Source: Porogramme epimiltina
Taxonomy: Eukaryota > Basidiomycota > Agaricomycetes > Polyporales > Polyporaceae
Length of the DNA stretch: 13,609 nucleotides
Assembly: GCA_900155495.1 (NCBI GenBank)
Contig: FTLJ01001093.1
Location: 1-13,609, forward strand
Reading direction: 5' to 3'
The notes under the pieces are model-generated. The model saw only the letters and a list, made by a program, of their open reading frames with translations. It ran no database searches and was not told where the DNA came from. A program made the position numbers and the translations under genes. Positions 10,388-13,609 of the stretch are shown piece by piece (position 1 is the stretch's first letter; each line of letters opens with the position of its first letter).

Positions 10388-11712
10388 TCACCGGCGCCCG
10401 GGCGAGCCGCGCTGCGAGGAAGAGGGGGAAGAAGAGGAAGAAGAGCCTGAGGCCGGGGGCGAGGGCGGCGAGGGGGAGGGCGAGGGGGACGCCGCGGGGG
10501 CGCGCTGGAAGGCGGCCGGGCGGAGCGTCGCCGGCGGGTGGAGGCAGTTGCACCCCGGAATGGTGCACGCGCGCTGGCGGCGTGCGGCCGCGGCCTCGTC
10601 TTGCACGAGCGCGCGGCCGCGCGCGGGGTAGGTGTCGGACTGGGAGCGCGAGCGGACGGGCGAGCCCGCGGGGGCTTGGCGGGGGCTCGCGGGGGCGCCG
10701 TCGAGAAGCGCGGAGACGGCGACGTCGTCGCTGCCGTCGGTGAAGGACGAGTACGACGACGCGGCGGAGGGGGACGCGCTGAGTGCGTAGTAGGGCGTCG
10801 GGGGCGTGGCGGGGTCGGGGGAGCGGTACGCCATGGGCGGGTAGGGCGCCTGCGCGTGCCCGCTGTACGCGAGCCCCGGCGGGGGCGGGGCAGCGTCGCG
10901 GTGGTTGCGGTAGTGCCGGCGCATGTTCGAGTTGACGCTGAACCGGCGGGTGCAGCCGGGGTACGGGCATTGGAACGCTGGTGGCGGGCTAGTGTGAGCG
11001 CGGGTGGGCGCATGAGGGGCGAGACCGGCACTCACGCTGCGCGCCCGTGTGCGAGTTCATGTGGATGAGGAGGCTGCTGGGGCGATTGAAGCGGCGATGG
11101 CAGATACCGCACCCGTGCCGCCTGTCGTCATCCGGAGGGCACTCTTCTGCCGTAAGAATATATGTGGGGTATTGCTGGAGGGCCTGGTGCGAGGGGTTAC
11201 CGCGGGTGTTTGGGAGCGCAGTATGATACGGGAAGGCGAGCGAGCGCGGGGATGTCCCTCCACGAGCGGGGAGCTGGTTGCTGAAGTACCGTCCTGCCAG
11301 TTCGTGTCCAGAGCTTGCAGCGGGGGATGGCGCAGCCCGCATAGCTCCGTCCGAGAGTGAGGCAGTCAAGGGGGGTGGAGAGTGAGCGGGGGTGGAGCTG
11401 AAACAGGGCTCGCGATGCGGCCTGCGCGGTTCTTGGCCATGGCGCGGGGGGACCTGGACGGAGATGGTTAGCGGCTGTGCGGGAAGAGGGGGGGTAGTGC
11501 GCGTACAACGAAGGGGGGAGGAGGGGGGCTGGGCTGGGCGTTGCTTTCCGAGCGGGGGGACTCTCGCTGGAGCGATTCGAATGTAAGGTCTATTTGGGGT
11601 TCTGGTTGAGACAGAGGGGGCGCGCGGGATGCAGGGGATACCACGCACCAGAGAGCATCTCGCGGATGCCAGGGAGGGTCGGGCGATCCTGTTCGGTTGA
11701 GGAGCCAGGCAT
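10388..11712 (-). CDS. Two-finger C2H2 zinc-finger transcription factor, four exons, 388 aa
   Basis: Probable nuclear DNA-binding regulator; target genes unknown. Exons on the minus strand: 11712-11649, 11601-11507, 11453-11036 and 10977-10388 (1167 nt with TGA). The frame closes only when the three short introns are removed. Residues 10-20 read RPTLPGIREML, an N-terminal motif I recall in basidiomycete C2H2 proteins. Exon 2 is Ser/Pro-rich. Finger 1 (about 168-188) is CGIC...FNRPSSLLIHMNSH, with C-x2-C-x12-H-x3-H spacing. The TGAQP linker matches the classic TGEKP type. Finger 2 (196-218) is CPYPGC...FSVNSNMRRHYRNH, with C-x4-C-x12-H-x3-H. All eight zinc ligands are present. By the Zif268 numbering, helix positions -1/2/3/6 are R,S,S,I and V,S,N,R. 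Residues 330-337 form CTIPGCNC, followed by LRP. The rest of the C-terminal half is Pro/Ser/Ala low complexity and ends in a Ser run. ATG 11712 was chosen because A is at -3 and the TATA-like box lies about 100 bp upstream; an in-frame ATG at 11802 would sit almost on that box. Finger identity is secure. Exon 1, intron 1 and the 3' end are less so. Confidence 0.88.
10978..11035 (-). other. Intron 3 (58 nt), between the two zinc fingers
   Basis: The donor is GTGAGTGC, a strong consensus, and the acceptor is GCCACCAG. It is phase 1. Splicing gives ...HTGAQ-P-FQCPYPGC, restoring a canonical inter-finger linker of exact length. A nearer AG (ACTAG) would destroy the second finger, so the downstream CAG is the supported acceptor. 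GCTCACA upstream of the acceptor is a possible branch point. Confidence 0.92.
11454..11506 (-). other. Intron 2 (53 nt) of the zinc-finger gene
   Basis: The donor is GTACGC and the acceptor is CGTCCAG. A good branch-point match, GCTAACC, lies about 14 nt before the acceptor. The in-frame stop that would end exon 2 is the TAA inside this CTAAC, so the intron is needed for the reading frame. It is phase 0 and joins exon 2 directly to the frame that carries the zinc fingers. Confidence 0.7.
11513..11538 (+). repeat. G-quadruplex-type motif on the template strand of the zinc-finger gene
   Basis: Four G runs of 6, 6, 3 and 3 are separated by loops of 4, 2 and 2 bases, so the strand fits the G3+N1-7 quadruplex pattern. 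It lies opposite the Pro-rich codons of exon 2, just ahead of intron 2. Another 7-G run at 11488-11494 lies in the intron. Codon choice for proline (CCC/CCT) may explain it without any structural role. Confidence 0.45.
11602..11648 (-). other. Intron 1 (47 nt) of the zinc-finger gene
   Basis: The donor is GTGCGT and the acceptor is CAACCAG on the minus strand. Exon 1 ends one base into a codon (G) and exon 2 supplies AA, giving Glu at the junction. Without splicing, the exon 1 frame reaches TAG just after the proposed acceptor. Removing 47 nt joins it to an open Ser/Pro-rich frame. No good CTRAC-type branch point is visible and the intron is very short. This is the weakest junction of the model. 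Confidence 0.55.
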
Positions 11713-11810
11713 TGTGGCGCGAGGGTCGAGCGGTGGGCGGGAGAAAGCGAAGGGACCGGGAAGGCTATGACGGTAGGGAAGCCTGGTCAGGCCCTCCGGC
11801 ACGAAGGGGG

Positions 11811-11818
11811 TTATATAA
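11811..11818 (-). promoter_or_regulatory. TATA-like box of the zinc-finger gene
   Basis: TTATATAA is a self-complementary 8-mer in otherwise GC-rich DNA. It lies 99-106 bp upstream of the chosen ATG on the minus strand. If it works at usual TATA distances, transcription would begin near 11780, leaving a 5' UTR of roughly 70 nt. This spacing argues against the in-frame upstream ATG at 11802. Function is inferred from sequence and position only. Confidence 0.5.
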
Positions 11819-12624
11819 GTGACGAGCGCGCGCAGTGGCCTTCGACATCAGGTGAAGATCACTATCATCCAGTGTTACTCGGCCGACCTAGTGTCCGCTT
11901 TGGGGCGCGGGAACGAGACTATATATTCGTGAGAATTAGACGAACACTTCGCCGTCCGGCGAACGCCAGGCGCGGGCGCACCGCCGCCCGAGCCCTTGTT
12001 CCCAAAACCACGTATCACGATCGGTCTCTGCTCTCCTGCAGCGCTCGACAAGGCGATTTTGGAACGCAGAGTCCACGAAGAAGGATTCGCGGGGCACTGG
12101 ATATGCGATTCACCACCATCTCCGAGTGAGAGCGGGCGCATAAGCGGCCGCGTGTGCATGTCTAAATGCGGAAAAGCGTCAGTGGGTTTGCAGAGTTCTT
12201 GCCCGTACCCGGGAGTTTCTGCAGGGCAATCAGCTCGCACAGGCGGCGATTGGCTGGAATGAGCTTCTGCGACGGGATGATGTAAACGCAGCGAGAATCA
12301 TGAAGTCCTCCGGCGCGGCGGGTCGGAATGCGCAATTATCGAGGGGTCGAGCCCACGAGGGCACGGCCGGGCCCATCCATCAGCAAGGCCTGTAGTGCTG
12401 TGTGAGCGGATAGCTAAAGGGACCCCAGACAGCTGGGGGCTTGCCACAGAACAGAAGGGCGAACACCCATCAGCTAGGAGCGCATCCGAACAAACCGATG
12501 GCGCATCCCCGCACGGGTTAGGGATGGGGTGCGGATATGGGAGATCGGGATTCTGGCACTGGAAAATGTTAGAGATCCACGGAGGCTGTATTGCCCGCAT
12601 GCTCACATGTTTGCCCGCGCACGC

Positions 12625-12636
12625 CGGGCCGGCCCG
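12625..12636. repeat. 12-bp perfect palindrome CGGGCCGGCCCG
   Basis: The sequence equals its own reverse complement over 12 bases. It lies 8 bases before a (GC)6 run at 12645-12656, a pattern of alternating purine and pyrimidine that can favour Z-DNA. No gene adjoins it, and high local GC makes short palindromes likelier. Confidence 0.6.
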
Positions 12637-13254
12637 CAGCACGAGCGCGCGCGCGCGGGGACTGTCGAGATCGCGCTCGCACAGCATCGGCGAGCATCGC
12701 CATCGTGCCCGTCTTCGCTGATGGGAAACACGCGCAAACGCAGGACAAAAAGATAGGGTTCGTATAGGGTTTCCCCCGCGCGCAGCCCGCAGGGGTCGGG
12801 GGGCGCGCGGGGATGCCGCGCGGGGAATTGGGTCCCTCGCGCGAGCGTCGCCCGCCCGCTGTCGCCCAGCGGAGAGGCAGCGGAGGGGCCGACCTGCGCG
12901 CGCAGGGCGCGGCATCGGCCGCACGCGCGAGGGCGGCAGGGAAGGGCGCGCCGGCTGGCAGACGGCGGCCCCATGTGACAGGCGCGAGAGCCCCGGCATC
13001 TCAGTAGGTTGCCGGGCGTTTGGTGAGGGCGCATCGGGGCCTCCGTCCGCCTTCGCTCGCCCTCACTCCCTCGCAGCCCACGCGCGATTCTTCCGACACC
13101 GGAGGATGCCCCTGCGCTTCCCGCCCGTCCTAGAGGCTCCCTAGTACACATGAAGCGCTGCGCAGAAGGCGGCCAATTTGTGGGGACCCCCGGGACCGGC
13201 CTCGCATGGCGCGATGATCCTGAGCAAGCTCCGTCGGCGGCCATGTAGCGGTGT

Positions 13255-13285
13255 GGCTCGCGCGCCGCGCCACGGCGCGCGAGCC
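13255..13285. repeat. Perfect 13-bp inverted repeat with a 5-base loop
   Basis: GGCTCGCGCGCCG at 13255-13267 and CGGCGCGCGAGCC at 13273-13285 are exact reverse complements separated by CGCCA. This is the strongest hairpin I found in the window. It is not linked to any gene I can support. Confidence 0.85.
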
Positions 13286-13515
13286 CGCCCCCTAATGGAG
13301 CTCCCCACCGTCCTCCACTGCGATCACGAGGGGTACGTGCCTCGGGAGCCCTCTCAGAAACCCTATCGGAGATATGCTCAATGAACGCGACCCTGGCGTG
13401 GGGCGGGCATGAATCGTATCGCGACGCGAGGCCAGGCGGGCAGATTCCATCTCTGTGCGTTGGCAGCACCATCAGCCCGCCACCCCCGCCACGTTGGTGG
13501 TGGCATGGCGGGCCG

Positions 13516-13528
13516 CCCCCCCCCCCCC
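13516..13528. repeat. Poly-C run of 13, with further C runs to the right edge
   Basis: Thirteen consecutive C at 13516-13528 are followed by CCCC and CCC groups and by nine C at 13573-13581. The complementary strand therefore has quadruplex-capable G runs. Exact run lengths are prone to sequencing and assembly error. Confidence 0.7.
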
Positions 13529-13609
13529 GCCCCTCGCCCGCCGCGGCCCCAACTCTGGGAGAGGAGGGTGCTCCCCCCCCCGGCATCCCCCTCGGGGTAC
13601 TCTCGGGCG

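Larger units (their letters stand above)
11820..13609. other. Gene-free stretch upstream of the zinc-finger gene, to the right edge
   Basis: The first few hundred bases probably hold the gene's upstream regulatory DNA, but I cannot point to a specific site beyond the TATA-like box. Long minus-strand frames at 12298-12999 and 12603-13586 overlap each other in different phases and are Arg/Gly/Pro/Ala-rich, so I do not call them genes. Hairpins, a GC dinucleotide run and poly-C tracts are listed separately. Confidence 0.45.

Noticed and set aside
9964..11031. Minus-strand frame of 355 codons across the zinc-finger gene
   Set aside because: It overlaps exon 4 in another phase and is almost only Pro/Arg/Ala/Thr. 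The zinc-finger frame in the same DNA has clear family motifs.
10068..11068. Plus-strand open frames of 176-223 codons opposite exon 4
   Set aside because: Antisense shadows of the coding strand, Arg/Gly/Ala-rich without motifs.
12757..12775. TAGGG repeats (ATAGGGTTCGTATAGGGTTT) suggesting telomeric sequence
   Set aside because: Only two imperfect units with no TTAGGG array, and not at a sequence end.
12603..13586. Minus-strand frame of 327 codons near the right edge
   Set aside because: Low-complexity Arg/Gly/Pro composition, overlaps a second long frame in another phase, no recognisable domain, and begins in poly-C sequence.

Overview
The window looks like nuclear DNA of a GC-rich filamentous basidiomycete, most likely an agaricomycete. 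The evidence is one gene. It is a minus-strand C2H2 zinc-finger gene split by three very short introns (47, 53 and 58 nt) with GT...AG ends. It opens with an RPTLPGIR-type N-terminus and carries a finger pair (FNRPSSL, then CPYPGC...NSNMRRHYRNH) that I recognise from basidiomycete regulators. The species cannot be named from the sequence.

Layout: about 1-9740 holds no gene I can defend. It is GC-rich on the left (a counted 60-base line at 961-1020 has 43 G+C), with diverged direct repeats near 600-1000 and 2440-2690 and a GCC-trinucleotide hairpin near 4230. A locally AT-richer island lies around 6.8-7.3 kb (20 of 60 bases are G+C at 7021-7080). About 9740-10387 is probably the 3' untranslated region and end of the zinc-finger gene. 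The coding region runs on the minus strand from 11712 to 10388, and a TATA-like box lies about 100 bp upstream of its ATG, at 11811-11818. About 11820-13609 is again gene-free to my reading, with a strong perfect hairpin at 13255-13285 and long C runs close to the right edge.

Assembled from four exons, the gene encodes 388 residues: an N-terminal motif, a low-complexity middle, two adjacent C2H2 fingers near the centre, a Pro/Ser-rich C-terminal half, and a small Cys-containing motif (CTIPGCNC) near the end. Its stop codon overlaps a consensus-like splice donor. Using that donor would extend the protein by 43 residues, including a very basic, NLS-like stretch.

Most long open frames elsewhere are expected by-products of high GC. 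They lack domain motifs, consist of low-complexity Arg/Pro/Ala/Gly sequence, and overlap one another in several frames. I found no tRNA, rRNA, CRISPR array or identifiable transposon. The exon chain, repeats and hairpins were read by hand. Family and taxon statements come from memory of the protein family, not from a search.
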